This document shows positions 37,104 to 45,783 of a stretch of 64,000 nucleotides of DNA, one piece after another. The stretch comes from Maribacter sp. (GTDB lineage: Bacteria > Bacteroidota > Bacteroidia > Flavobacteriales > Flavobacteriaceae). A program made the translations under genes and the position numbers. The stretch's first letter is position 1, and every line of letters begins with the position of its first letter. The stretch is taken from positions 153,356-217,355 of the forward strand of contig JAHENB010000001.1 in assembly GCA_024643345.1 (NCBI GenBank), in the 5' to 3' direction. The notes under the pieces were generated by a model, which worked only from the letters and a program-made list of their open reading frames with translations, did no database searches and was not told the origin of the DNA.

Positions 37104-39704
37104 TTATTCGACCAATTCAGATTGATTTCTGAAGACCAATTCATCATCAAAGGCATCGATCAGGACGATGCTATCGGCCTTAATGTTGCCGCTGAGCAAT
37201 TCTTTTGATAATTTGTTCAGCACATCGCGTTGAATAACCCTTTTGATGGGCCTTGCCCCATACTGGGGGTCAAATCCCTTATTCGCCAAGTAGGTAATCG
37301 CCTCCTCGGTCGCATCGATGGTAATATGCTGTTTATCTAACATTTTCTTCAATTGCCCCAACTGAAGTTCTACAATTTTGGTCATATCTTTTTTGCTCAA
37401 GGGCGTGAACATGATTATGTCATCTATCCTGTTCAAGAATTCGGGACGGATGGTTTTGCGCAACAATTCCATGACTTCGGTCCGAGCAGCCTCGCTTGCA
37501 CTGTAGATGTCCTTTATGGCATCGAATTTTTCCTGAATGATATGGCCTCCCATGTTACTGGTCATAATGATGATCGAGTTCTTAAAATCGGCCACCCTGC
37601 CTTTATTGTCGGTAAGCCTACCTTCATCAAGTACCTGTAAGAGGATGTTAAAAGTATCGGGATGGGCTTTTTCAATTTCATCGAGCAAGATTACCGAATA
37701 TGGTCTTCTCCTAACGGCCTCGGTAAGCTGTCCGCCTTCCTCATAACCAATATATCCAGGAGGAGCCCCGACCAATCGACTGACCGAATGCCTTTCTTGG
37801 TATTCGCTCATATCGATACGGGTAATGGCGTTTTCGTCATCGAACAGATAAGAAGCGAGCGTTTTGGCCAACTCGGTCTTGCCTACCCCCGTGGTCCCCA
37901 AGAACAGGAACGATCCTATGGGTCGCTTGGGATCTTGTAGCCCGGCCCTACTTCGTCTGATTGCATCTGAAACCGCCTGTATCGCTTCTTCTTGACCTAC
38001 GACCCTTTGGTGCAATACTTCTTCCAATCGCAACAGTTTTTCTCTTTCACTTTGGATCAATTTAGTGACCGGAATCCCTGTCCACTTGGCGACTACCTCG
38101 GCAACATCCTCATAAGTGACCTCTTCTTTGATCAAAATTCCTGTTTTTTGCTGCTCTTGAAGTTCTTTTTGAAGAGTATCCAATTTTTCCTGTGATTCCT
38201 TGATTTTTCCATAACGAAGCTCTGCCACTTTCCCATAATCTCCGTTTCGCTCGGCACGTTCAGCTTCCAATTTGAAATTTTCAATATCCAGTTTAGTCTT
38301 TTGGATATTGTCGACCACCGATTTTTCACTGTCCCACTGGGCAAATACCTGGTTGCGTTCTTCCTTTAAATTGGCAAGGTCAACATTGAGCATTTTTAAC
38401 TTGGCGTGGTCCTCTTCACGTTTGATAGCTTCTATTTCGATTTCGAGCTGCATTATTTTACGATCCAAAACATCGAGTTCTTCAGGTTTGGAATTGATTT
38501 CCATACGAAGTTTGGAAGCCGCTTCATCCATCAAATCGATCGCCTTATCAGGTAAAAACCGATTGGTGATATAGCGTTGTGATAATTCAACCGCGGCTAT
38601 CACCGCTTCATCTTTGATGCGTACCTTATGATGCGCCTCATATTTGTCCTTAATGCCCCTCAAAATGGAAATGGCACTTTCGGTATCGGGCTCATCGACC
38701 ATCACTTTTTGGAAACGACGCTCCAACGCCTTGTCTTTTTCGAAATATTTTTGGTATTCGTCCAAAGTGGTCGCCCCGATGGCCCTCAGTTCTCCCCTGG
38801 CCAAGGCTGGCTTTAGGATATTGGCTGCGTCCATGGCGCCCTGTCCCCCTCCGGCTCCGACCAAAGTATGTATTTCATCTATGAACAGCACAATTTGGCC
38901 ATCGGATGAAATGACTTCCTTGATAACCGCTTTCAATCTTTCCTCAAACTCCCCTTTATATTTTGCTCCCGCAATCAATGCACCCATATCCAGGGAGTAA
39001 ATCACCTTGTCTTTTAAGTTATCGGGAATGTCGCCCTGTACGATCCTATGGGCCAAACCCTCTGCGATTGCCGTTTTGCCCACACCGGGTTCGCCAACCA
39101 ACATAGGGTTGTTCTTGGTTCTACGGGTCAATATCTGTAAGATTCGGCGAATCTCCTCATCCCGGCCTATAACGGGATCGAGTTTCCCGCTATCGGCCAG
39201 CTCGTTCAGGTTTTTTGCATATTTATCTAAGGCGTTATAGCTCTCTTCCGCGCTTTGAGAGGTTACTTTTCCACCTTTTCTGAGTTCCGCAATGGCAGCC
39301 TTCAAGTCTTTTTCGGTAACGCCTTGATCTTTTAGAATTTGGGCGATCTTGCTTTTCGATTTAAATATGGCCAGTAATAAGTGTTCAATTGACACATATT
39401 CATCGGACATGGCTTTGGCCACGATACTTGCCTCGTTAAGGGTCTTGCCCGCTTCGCGCGAGAAGATAAGCTCCCCGCCCGAAACTTTGGGAAAACGCGC
39501 AATTTCTGCATCCAAAACTTGGGTGAGCAAGCCAAGATTTACGTTGAGTTTCTTTAGAATGAATGGTACCACGTTGTCATCGACCTCGAGGATGGCTTTA
39601 AAGAGATGTTCGTTCTCAATTTGTTGATGCCCCATAGCTTGGGCCAACTGCTGTGCTTGCTGTGTGGCCTCCTGGGATTTTATGGTAAAATTATTTAAGT
39701 TCAT
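37104..39704 (-). CDS. clpB: ATP-dependent chaperone ClpB
   Basis: Disaggregase that pulls polypeptides out of aggregates together with the DnaK system. 866 residues, normal for the family. There is an N-terminal Clp repeat domain, first AAA+ module with Walker [16 protein letters not shown] and Walker [13 protein letters not shown], a long coiled-coil middle domain (about 400-520), and a second module with [15 protein letters not shown] and [14 protein letters not shown]. No ClpP-binding loop motif was noticed. Transcribed alone; a strong terminator follows. No obvious HrcA/CIRCE-type repeat was found upstream. Confidence 0.97.
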   Translation of the reverse strand: MNLNNFTIKSQEATQQAQQLAQAMGHQQIENEHLFKAILEVDDNVVPFILKKLNVNLGLLTQVLDAEIARFPKVSGGELIFSREAGKTLNEASIVAKAMSDEYVSIEHLLLAIFKSKSKIAQILKDQGVTEKDLKAAIAELRKGGKVTSQSAEESYNALDKYAKNLNELADSGKLDPVIGRDEEIRRILQILTRRTKNNPMLVGEPGVGKTAIAEGLAHRIVQGDIPDNLKDKVIYSLDMGALIAGAKYKGEFEERLKAVIKEVISSDGQIVLFIDEIHTLVGAGGGQGAMDAANILKPALARGELRAIGATTLDEYQKYFEKDKALERRFQKVMVDEPDTESAISILRGIKDKYEAHHKVRIKDEAVIAAVELSQRYITNRFLPDKAIDLMDEAASKLRMEINSKPEELDVLDRKIMQLEIEIEAIKREEDHAKLKMLNVDLANLKEERNQVFAQWDSEKSVVDNIQKTKLDIENFKLEAERAERNGDYGKVAELRYGKIKESQEKLDTLQKELQEQQKTGILIKEEVTYEDVAEVVAKWTGIPVTKLIQSEREKLLRLEEVLHQRVVGQEEAIQAVSDAIRRSRAGLQDPKRPIGSFLFLGTTGVGKTELAKTLASYLFDDENAITRIDMSEYQERHSVSRLVGAPPGYIGYEEGGQLTEAVRRRPYSVILLDEIEKAHPDTFNILLQVLDEGRLTDNKGRVADFKNSIIIMTSNMGGHIIQEKFDAIKDIYSASEAARTEVMELLRKTIRPEFLNRIDDIIMFTPLSKKDMTKIVELQLGQLKKMLDKQHITIDATEEAITYLANKGFDPQYGARPIKRVIQRDVLNKLSKELLSGNIKADSIVLIDAFDDELVFRNQSELVE

Positions 39705-39710
39705 TTGGTA

Positions 39711-39718
39711 TATTTTTG
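39711..39718 (+). promoter_or_regulatory. Possible -7 box upstream of ytxJ
   Basis: TATTTTTG in the clpB-ytxJ divergent region, plus strand, matches the Bacteroidota -7 consensus. No TTG was seen at -33. It would give a leader of about 140 bases, which includes a small GGCTGAAAAGCC hairpin near 39832. Confidence 0.3.
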
Positions 39719-39867
39719 CGTTATTGTTTAATTTTAAATCAACATGGTCAACAACCCTACCAAGAATAAAAGACCGACAAAATGGCGCTTAAAACTTCAC
39801 ACAACAAGACATTTCGGCAGTAAGTAAGGTAAGGCTGAAAAGCCGACCTACATCATAAAAGGACAAG

Positions 39868-40263
39868 ATGGGTTTATTCGATAGTATGTTTGGAAGAAAT
39901 AACGAGGCTGGAAATAAGGAGTCTAAATCGGTTCCTTGGATTCCGCTCGTTTCTTTGGACCAATTGGAGGATATTATTGCGGCATCAAACCAAAAAACGC
40001 AGGTTATTTTTAAACACTCCACCAGTTGTGGCATCAGTAGAATGGTAATGAACATGTTCGGCAGTAGCCATGATTTTGAAGCCACCAAGATAGATCTCCA
40101 TTATTTGGATCTTCACGCCTATCGAGCGGTGTCGAACGAAGTTGCCCATAGATTTGGGGTGATGCACCAATCGCCGCAATTATTGGTCATACGAAATGGG
40201 GTAGTAGTGGGCCATGCTTCACATGGTGCCATCACAGCAATGGAATTGGAGAGATATCTATAA
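39868..40263 (+). CDS. ytxJ: Bacillithiol-system redox-active protein YtxJ
   Basis: 131-residue thioredoxin-like protein with a single active Cys in FKHSTSCGISRMV and the cis-Pro region HQSPQLLVIRNG. This pattern is that of the YtxJ/BrxC family, which acts with bacillithiol in thiol redox control of proteins. Its presence suggests that the organism makes bacillithiol, as many Flavobacteriia do; no bshA, B or C gene is in the window. It stands alone between clpB (divergent) and a convergent lipoprotein gene. Confidence 0.9.
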   Translation: MGLFDSMFGRNNEAGNKESKSVPWIPLVSLDQLEDIIAASNQKTQVIFKHSTSCGISRMVMNMFGSSHDFEATKIDLHYLDLHAYRAVSNEVAHRFGVMHQSPQLLVIRNGVVVGHASHGAITAMELERYL

Positions 40264-40266
40264 ATA

Positions 40267-40300
40267 AAAGGCCATAAACCTATTCGTTTATGGCCCTTTG
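40267..40300. terminator. Bidirectional terminator between ytxJ and the convergent lipoprotein gene
   Basis: Stem GGCCATAAAC / GTTTATGGCC with a 6-base loop, flanked by AAAA on the left and CTTTG on the right. It lies between two converging stop codons 39 bases apart. Confidence 0.75.
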
Positions 40301-40302
40301 TA

Positions 40303-41490
40303 TCAATTGAACCTTTGGCTGACCAAAATATTCTTTAGCCGCGACTTCAGATCCTCCCCTGCGTCGTATACCATCTGTTCATTGGTCGGAAATGGAACTG
40401 CGGCGAGATTGAGCATGGCCACAAGGTCGTTTTCAAGGGCCCGTTTGTCACCATTGTAATTGGCATAAACATGTTCAAAAACGAATTCGCTCGATAAGGG
40501 ATAGGTACTGATTTCCTGTTTCGACAACAAGTCGGTGAAACTGACCACTCCTGTAACCTGTGCGGTTTTGAATTGGGTAAATTGGTAGAAATTGCAGCGT
40601 ACGGTAGTAAACTTATCGATTTTGATATCGTTGCCAAGGCTGTCCCTCACAACGTTTCCATTGGAGTCGATGGCATATTGATAACCATCTTTTACCTGTT
40701 TTTCCTTGATGATTTGTTTCTCATTAACCTGTTCAGGGGAAATATTGATCTGTCGCAAAGCAACTTGCATGGCATAGTCGTAATTGATGTTCGGCAAGGG
40801 ATTGGTATGGTACCTTGTCCATAATTCATCAAGGCCATAGGTGTTGAAATTGAGTAGTTCCTCTTCCAATTTTGCGGGGACGATTTGGTCGGTATGGTTG
40901 ACCATGGCCACCTTTACATAATCCAGGCCCCTCTCATAGGCCAACTCCATTTTTTGTTTGGCATCGGAATATCCGGGGTTAATTTCCAATAAATATTTGA
41001 AATCATCGTAGGCCTGTCGAAAATCTTGCTTGTTTGAAGCATTGTCCAACAAATTAGAAGCATTATCATATAAATAGTCCGAAAGTTTGACCTTCGCGGT
41101 CAAAAGCTTTTCATCGTATTTTTTGAAGGAAAAATGGGCCTCCCTGTTCTCCTCGTAGATGGGAAGGGGCAGCAAGGGCTGTATCCTTTCCTGGATGCTT
41201 TTTAAATTGTTGTAGGTCTGGAAGATGGTCTCGTAATTTGCAGGATTCCCATCTTTTTCCAGAAAAGCAACGTTCTGAAGTTCACGCTCCGTATTTTTCT
41301 TGAACGCTTCCTCCAATAACAATACGTAGGGCTGGTTGCTTTTTTTGGTTTTATTGTCGACCAGGTTCACTATCGATTTGTTGATCGCATTGCCATAATT
41401 ACCCATATTAAGGGCTTCCTGGGTCTTTTTCACCCCTCCGCAGGCAACCAATAGAAATGATATTATTCCAAAATGTAGCAGTTTCTTCAT
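40303..41490 (-). CDS. Lipoprotein of unknown function
   Basis: 395 residues with a lipoprotein signal ending FLLVACGG. The rest is mostly helical and charged, with a TPR-like stretch (FRQAYDDFKYLLEINPGYSDAKQKM), and later a predicted beta-rich part around VRCNFYQFTQFKTAQVTG. I do not assign it to a named family. It is flanked by convergent ytxJ and by fahA upstream on the same strand (115-base gap), so it may be transcribed from its own promoter. Confidence 0.85.
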   Translation of the reverse strand: MKKLLHFGIISFLLVACGGVKKTQEALNMGNYGNAINKSIVNLVDNKTKKSNQPYVLLLEEAFKKNTERELQNVAFLEKDGNPANYETIFQTYNNLKSIQERIQPLLPLPIYEENREAHFSFKKYDEKLLTAKVKLSDYLYDNASNLLDNASNKQDFRQAYDDFKYLLEINPGYSDAKQKMELAYERGLDYVKVAMVNHTDQIVPAKLEEELLNFNTYGLDELWTRYHTNPLPNINYDYAMQVALRQINISPEQVNEKQIIKEKQVKDGYQYAIDSNGNVVRDSLGNDIKIDKFTTVRCNFYQFTQFKTAQVTGVVSFTDLLSKQEISTYPLSSEFVFEHVYANYNGDKRALENDLVAMLNLAAVPFPTNEQMVYDAGEDLKSRLKNILVSQRFN

Positions 41491-41604
41491 GACGATAGTT
41501 TTTATTGTTATGCCAATGCAATTTCAACAGCCATGCCAAAATTGTTTTTTTACATAACGCAAAACGTTCAACTATCGTATTTATCCGGTAAAAAAGCCTT
41601 TTCC

Positions 41605-42897
41605 CTAAGATTTTTTCTTGGGCTGAAAGACGGGAAGAAGTTTCCCCTTGACTTCGCCGAATCCAATTCTCAAACCGCCTTTTTCACAATAACCCCTCAT
41701 CGTCACGGTGTCGTTATCTTCAATGAAAGCCCGCTTCTCGCCACCTGTCAGCTCTAAGGGTTTCGTTCCTTGCCAGGCCAATTCCAACATAGAACCGTAA
41801 GAATCAGGGTGAGGCCCTGAAATAGTTCCACTGCCCAACATATCTCCACTGTTTATCTTACATCCATTTACGGTATGGTGCGCCAGTTGCTGCGCCATGG
41901 TCCAGTACATATACTTGAAATTGGATTTTGTGACAACGGTGGGCACTGAATTTTCAGGTGTGATCTCCACTTCCAGATGAATGTCGAAGGTATGCTTTTC
42001 CTTTTGCTGCAGATAGGGAAGGGGCTTGGGGTCTTGTGGCGGACTTTTCACCCGGAAAGGGGCCAAGGCATCCATGGTAACGATCCAAGGGGAGATGCTG
42101 GAGGCAAAATTTTTGGCCAAAAACGGTCCTAATGGAACATATTCCCATTTTTGGATATCCCTGGCGCTCCAATCGTTAAAAAGAACCATTCCAAAAATAT
42201 AATCCTCGGCTTCATCCACAGGCACGGGCTCTCCCAAAGCATTGGCATCGGTAGTGATAAAGGCCATTTCCAATTCAAAATCGACACGTTTAGAAGGTCC
42301 GAAAACAGGAGTGTCAGCGCCTGGAGGCAGGGTCTGTCCCATGGGCCTTCTTACAGGAGTGCCACTGGTGACAATGGTGGAACTCCGGCCATGATAACCT
42401 ACCGGGATGTGCAACCAATTTGGCATTAGGGCTTTTTCAGGGTCACGGAACATGGTACCTACATTGGTGGCATGTTCCTTGCTCGAATAAAAATCGGTAT
42501 AATCACCGATTTGAACCGGCAACTGCATTTCTATTTCTTCCATGGAGAAGAGCACAATTTTTTTATGATCTTCCCGATCCCTCAAAGTACCATTCTCGGC
42601 ATCGAAAATTTCACCGATGCGGTTGCGCACCAAACGCCAAGTTTTCTTCCCATCGGATATAAAATCGTTGAGGGTGTCCTGTAAGAAGATATCATCGGTA
42701 AGCGGAATCCCCTCGAAATAGCCGAGCTGGTGCAAAGCGCCCAGATCGATGGCATGATCACCGATCCTTGTCCCGATGGTGACGATATCATCACGGGTCA
42801 GGAAAACGCCGAACGGTATGTTCTGTATTGGAAAATCAGAATCGACCTTTACGGGCAACCATGTTTTTTTGTCTGGGTCATTGGTAATCTTGGGCAT
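41605..42897 (-). CDS. fahA: Fumarylacetoacetase
   Basis: Hydrolyses fumarylacetoacetate to fumarate and acetoacetate, the last step of tyrosine catabolism. The 430-residue protein has the FAH N-terminal domain (IPFGVFLTRDD, RIGDHAIDLGAL) and the catalytic domain with YTDFYSSKEHATNVG (catalytic His in the FYSS-HA region), VGYHGRSSTIV, the metal ligands in DFELEMAF, FNDWSARDIQ, and PLGPFLAKNF. No other tyrosine-degradation gene is in the window. It is divergent from glyA, with a candidate promoter for each in the 111-base gap. Confidence 0.95.
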   Translation of the reverse strand: MPKITNDPDKKTWLPVKVDSDFPIQNIPFGVFLTRDDIVTIGTRIGDHAIDLGALHQLGYFEGIPLTDDIFLQDTLNDFISDGKKTWRLVRNRIGEIFDAENGTLRDREDHKKIVLFSMEEIEMQLPVQIGDYTDFYSSKEHATNVGTMFRDPEKALMPNWLHIPVGYHGRSSTIVTSGTPVRRPMGQTLPPGADTPVFGPSKRVDFELEMAFITTDANALGEPVPVDEAEDYIFGMVLFNDWSARDIQKWEYVPLGPFLAKNFASSISPWIVTMDALAPFRVKSPPQDPKPLPYLQQKEKHTFDIHLEVEITPENSVPTVVTKSNFKYMYWTMAQQLAHHTVNGCKINSGDMLGSGTISGPHPDSYGSMLELAWQGTKPLELTGGEKRAFIEDNDTVTMRGYCEKGGLRIGFGEVKGKLLPVFQPKKKS

Positions 42898-42934
42898 ATG
42901 CGGATTGTTAATTTGTATTTGATAAAATCATTAC

Positions 42935-42942
42935 CAAATATA
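42935..42942 (-). promoter_or_regulatory. -7 box of the fahA promoter
   Basis: On the minus strand TATATTTG fits TAnnTTTG, and a TTG at 42961-42963 (minus strand) lies 18 bases upstream, within the usual Bacteroidota -33/-7 spacing by one or two bases. The fahA ATG begins 37 bases downstream. Confidence 0.55.
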
Positions 42943-42974
42943 TTATTTTATAACAATTAACAACCTTCAATTCG

Positions 42975-42982
42975 TATTTTTG
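42975..42982 (+). promoter_or_regulatory. -7 box of the glyA promoter
   Basis: TATTTTTG matches the Bacteroidota -7 consensus and lies 26 bases before the glyA ATG. A TTG at the -33 distance was not found. Confidence 0.5.
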
Positions 42983-43008
42983 CTCCTCATTTAACACAAA
43001 CCAGGCCT

Positions 43009-44283
43009 ATGCTCCGCGACAAACAAATATTCGACCTCATTACCGCAGAAAAGGAACGCCAAACCGAGGGTATCGAGCTTATCGCTTCTGAAAATTTTAC
43101 AAGCCCGCAAGTGATGGAAGCTGCGGGATCGGTGCTCACCAATAAATATGCGGAGGGTTACCCGGGGAAGCGCTACTACGGAGGTTGCGAAATCGTGGAC
43201 CAGGTGGAACAAATAGCCATTGACAGGGCCAAGGAGCTTTTTGGTGCGGCCTATGCCAATGTACAGCCCCATTCAGGTTCTCAGGCAAACGCTTCGGTCT
43301 ATCATGCATGCCTGCAACCGGGCGATACCATTTTGGGTTTTGATCTCTCGCATGGAGGGCATTTGACCCATGGTTCTCCGGTCAACTTCTCTGGCCGTCT
43401 TTATAATCCCGTTTTTTACGGCGTAGAAAAGGAAACAGGAGTACTCAATTACGATAATATTCAGGAAATCGCCCTTAGGGAGAAACCCAAAATGATCATT
43501 GCCGGGGCTTCCGCCTATTCAAGGGATATGGACTTTGAGCGGTTCCGGACTATTGCCGACAGTGTCGGAGCGCTTCTTTTGGCCGATATTTCGCATCCTG
43601 CCGGCTTAATTGCCAAGGGTATTTTGAACGATCCCATTCCCCATTGTCATATCGTTACCACCACTACCCATAAAACCTTGAGGGGCCCAAGGGGCGGACT
43701 CATTTTGATGGGCACCGATTTTGACAATCCTTTTGGCATTACATTAAAAAACGGAAGCCTACGAAAAATGTCGGCCCTATTAGATTTGGCGGTTTTTCCT
43801 GGAAACCAGGGCGGCCCGTTGGAACATATTATAGCGGCCAAGGCCATTGCTTTTGGCGAGGCCCTTACCGATGATTTTCTGCACTATATGTTGCAGGTAA
43901 AGAAAAATGCCGAGGCCATGGCGGCAGCTTTCGTCGCCAAAGGGTATCACATTATTTCCGGGGGAACCGATAACCACATGATGCTCATTGATTTAAGAAA
44001 TAAGAATATCACTGGGAAAGATGCCGAAAGTGTATTGGTAAAAGCAGATATCACGGCCAATAAGAATATGGTTCCTTTTGACGACAAATCGCCTTTTGTG
44101 ACTTCCGGTATTCGATTCGGAACGGCAGCGATTACCACTAGGGGTTTAAAAGAGGCCGATATGACTACGATTGTTGGCTTTGTTGATGAGGTATTAATGC
44201 ATTCGGATAATGAAGAAATCCTAAATGGGGTAAAAAAGAAAGTAAACATGATGATGAAAGGGTTGCCATTATTTAACGGATAA
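43009..44283 (+). CDS. glyA: Serine hydroxymethyltransferase GlyA
   Basis: PLP enzyme that converts serine and tetrahydrofolate to glycine and 5,10-methylene-THF. The 424-residue protein contains [38 protein letters not shown] and the PLP Lys in [15 protein letters not shown], all diagnostic. Length is normal. It is divergent from fahA and convergent to the next minus-strand gene (12 bases apart, without an obvious terminator). Confidence 0.98.
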   Translation: MLRDKQIFDLITAEKERQTEGIELIASENFTSPQVMEAAGSVLTNKYAEGYPGKRYYGGCEIVDQVEQIAIDRAKELFGAAYANVQPHSGSQANASVYHACLQPGDTILGFDLSHGGHLTHGSPVNFSGRLYNPVFYGVEKETGVLNYDNIQEIALREKPKMIIAGASAYSRDMDFERFRTIADSVGALLLADISHPAGLIAKGILNDPIPHCHIVTTTTHKTLRGPRGGLILMGTDFDNPFGITLKNGSLRKMSALLDLAVFPGNQGGPLEHIIAAKAIAFGEALTDDFLHYMLQVKKNAEAMAAAFVAKGYHIISGGTDNHMMLIDLRNKNITGKDAESVLVKADITANKNMVPFDDKSPFVTSGIRFGTAAITTRGLKEADMTTIVGFVDEVLMHSDNEEILNGVKKKVNMMMKGLPLFNG

Positions 44284-44295
44284 ACCTTTTCAACC

Positions 44296-44979
44296 CTAAA
44301 GGTTCAACATATACAGATTGCCCGAAATCAAAGAAGATTGGTTCAAATCGTAAATTAGGGCATCATCCTCTGAGAAAAAATAGAGTCCCCAATATTTGTT
44401 ATAGTCATTATTACGTACTGCCTTTCTCTGTTGGGATAAGCTGTCCCCATTATTTTCAGAAGCCTCGGTATCGTTCGTTTCTTCCAAGACCGGGATAAAG
44501 ATTTCATAGGGAAGTTCCCCCATATTTTTGATCAACTTATTGTAATGCTTGGCCAGATTGCATAGAATTTCATCGAACTGTTCGGGAATACTTTGATCGT
44601 ATATTTTATGGATAACAATATTGCAATCGTTGAAAATGATACAACACTCCTCAATCTCAATATAGAAATTGTTTTGTGTTTGAAGCTGTCCGAAGCGTTG
44701 GCCAAAGTTTGAACAAGCCCTGGTATCAGTTTGTTTAATAAAAGATTTGCCCCAGAGTCCTTGATTCAAATGGGTAACCCCTTCCAAAAAATCGAAGTTG
44801 CACAAGATCTCGATCAGCAGTTGAACTGGCTGGCCCTCCAAAGCTTTGTTTCGAATCAAAACGTCAGAGAAAAATAGTTTTTCGAGCTCAAGTTTGAATG
44901 CCAATAATCCAACGATATCGTTTTCGTCCACGACGACACTTTTCGGCTGGTTCTTGAAATTATCTAAATTAGATGGCAT
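44296..44979 (-). CDS. Protein of unknown function
   Basis: 227 residues from the ATG at 44979; a TTG at 44994 adds five more. It appears soluble, with no signal peptide, and is moderately acidic, with a cysteine-containing stretch near FYIEIEECCIIFNDCNIVIHK and an Asn/Asp-rich segment (ETNDTEASENNGDSLSQQR) between two ordered parts. I do not recognise the family. It shares a 12-base upstream sequence with the histidine kinase gene at 47868 (see findings). It lies downstream of, and separate from, the response regulator, with a terminator between. Confidence 0.75.
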   Translation of the reverse strand: MPSNLDNFKNQPKSVVVDENDIVGLLAFKLELEKLFFSDVLIRNKALEGQPVQLLIEILCNFDFLEGVTHLNQGLWGKSFIKQTDTRACSNFGQRFGQLQTQNNFYIEIEECCIIFNDCNIVIHKIYDQSIPEQFDEILCNLAKHYNKLIKNMGELPYEIFIPVLEETNDTEASENNGDSLSQQRKAVRNNDYNKYWGLYFFSEDDALIYDLNQSSLISGNLYMLNL

Positions 44980-45043
44980 ACAAAGGCGGTTCAATTGTTA
45001 TCCAATGATAAAATTAGGGGTTAATTACAAGGGGTGACTAGAG

Positions 45044-45071
45044 AAAAACCTTATAATTATTAGGTTTTTTT
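45044..45071. terminator. Terminator after the LuxR-type response regulator
   Basis: AAAAACCT / AGGTTTTT with an A/T-rich 10-base loop, T-runs on both strands. Located 30 bases past the stop of the minus-strand response regulator and 65 bases before the next gene start. The stem is A/T-rich, so it is weaker than the others in the window. Confidence 0.55.
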
Positions 45072-45100
45072 CCAGATTTGGATGAAATAGTATAAATAAT

Positions 45101-45772
45101 TCAGATAAAGCCACGATTTCTCGCCTCGTCGATCAAGGCAAGGTCGTTCTTGTCCTGAACGCCAAAATTGCTTTTTAGGGCCCTTTTTCTATTGTCTATA
45201 GTGGCCAAGGACAAAGGAATCACATGGGTCATGTCTTTCGTTTTGGTCCCCTTCGACAGTTCGTACAGGATGGCACGGTCGTATTCGTCCACTTTAAAGG
45301 TTTGTGCTATATTTTTACGGGCTGCCACAAGGGCCAAATGGGTGTAATAAGGTGGTTTGGTCATGACGGTTTTTACCATATCGACCAAAGAAGGTTCGTC
45401 GATTTCCGATTTTACCATATAGCCATCGGGGTTTACCGCTTGGCAAATGCTATTGATGCGATAACTGTCGCTAAAGGAGGACATGAAAACCACTTTGGTT
45501 TCGGGGACCAGCTTACGTACCAATTTGCCCAGGTCTTCTCCCGTTCTGGGGTCTTTGGCCTCCATGGGAAACAGCTGAATGTCCAGCAAGATTATGTCGT
45601 ACTTCATCGATCGAAGAGAATTTTCGATCTTTTTTTGGCCTTCTTCATAACTAGTGGCCACATCTACCATGACCTCATAATCATCGAAGGTAGCATCCTC
45701 GAGGATATATTTGTAGCCCAGCGCAGTCATGCGATGATCATCTACCGTCAATATTTTCACGATCTTTTCCAT
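45101..45772 (-). CDS. Response regulator with LuxR-type HTH (NarL family)
   Basis: 223 residues. The receiver has VDDHRM, the phosphorylated Asp in IILLDIQL, the Ser/Thr position in VVFMSSF and the Lys in DGYMVKSE. After the phosphorylation loop there is an insertion of about 8 residues (FPMEAKDPRTGED) where most receivers have MPGMDG. The C-terminal half ends in a LuxR-type helix-turn-helix (ELSKGTKTKDMTHVIPLSLA and TIDNRKRALKSNFGV). It starts 11 bases after the histidine kinase gene, its evident partner. Confidence 0.9.
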   Translation of the reverse strand: MEKIVKILTVDDHRMTALGYKYILEDATFDDYEVMVDVATSYEEGQKKIENSLRSMKYDIILLDIQLFPMEAKDPRTGEDLGKLVRKLVPETKVVFMSSFSDSYRINSICQAVNPDGYMVKSEIDEPSLVDMVKTVMTKPPYYTHLALVAARKNIAQTFKVDEYDRAILYELSKGTKTKDMTHVIPLSLATIDNRKRALKSNFGVQDKNDLALIDEARNRGFI

Positions 45773-45783
45773 CGGTCTTTAAC

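Noticed and set aside
41533-41757. Plus-strand ORF between the lipoprotein gene and fahA
   Set aside because: Mostly antisense to the fahA 3' end. The unshared part is too short to support a gene.
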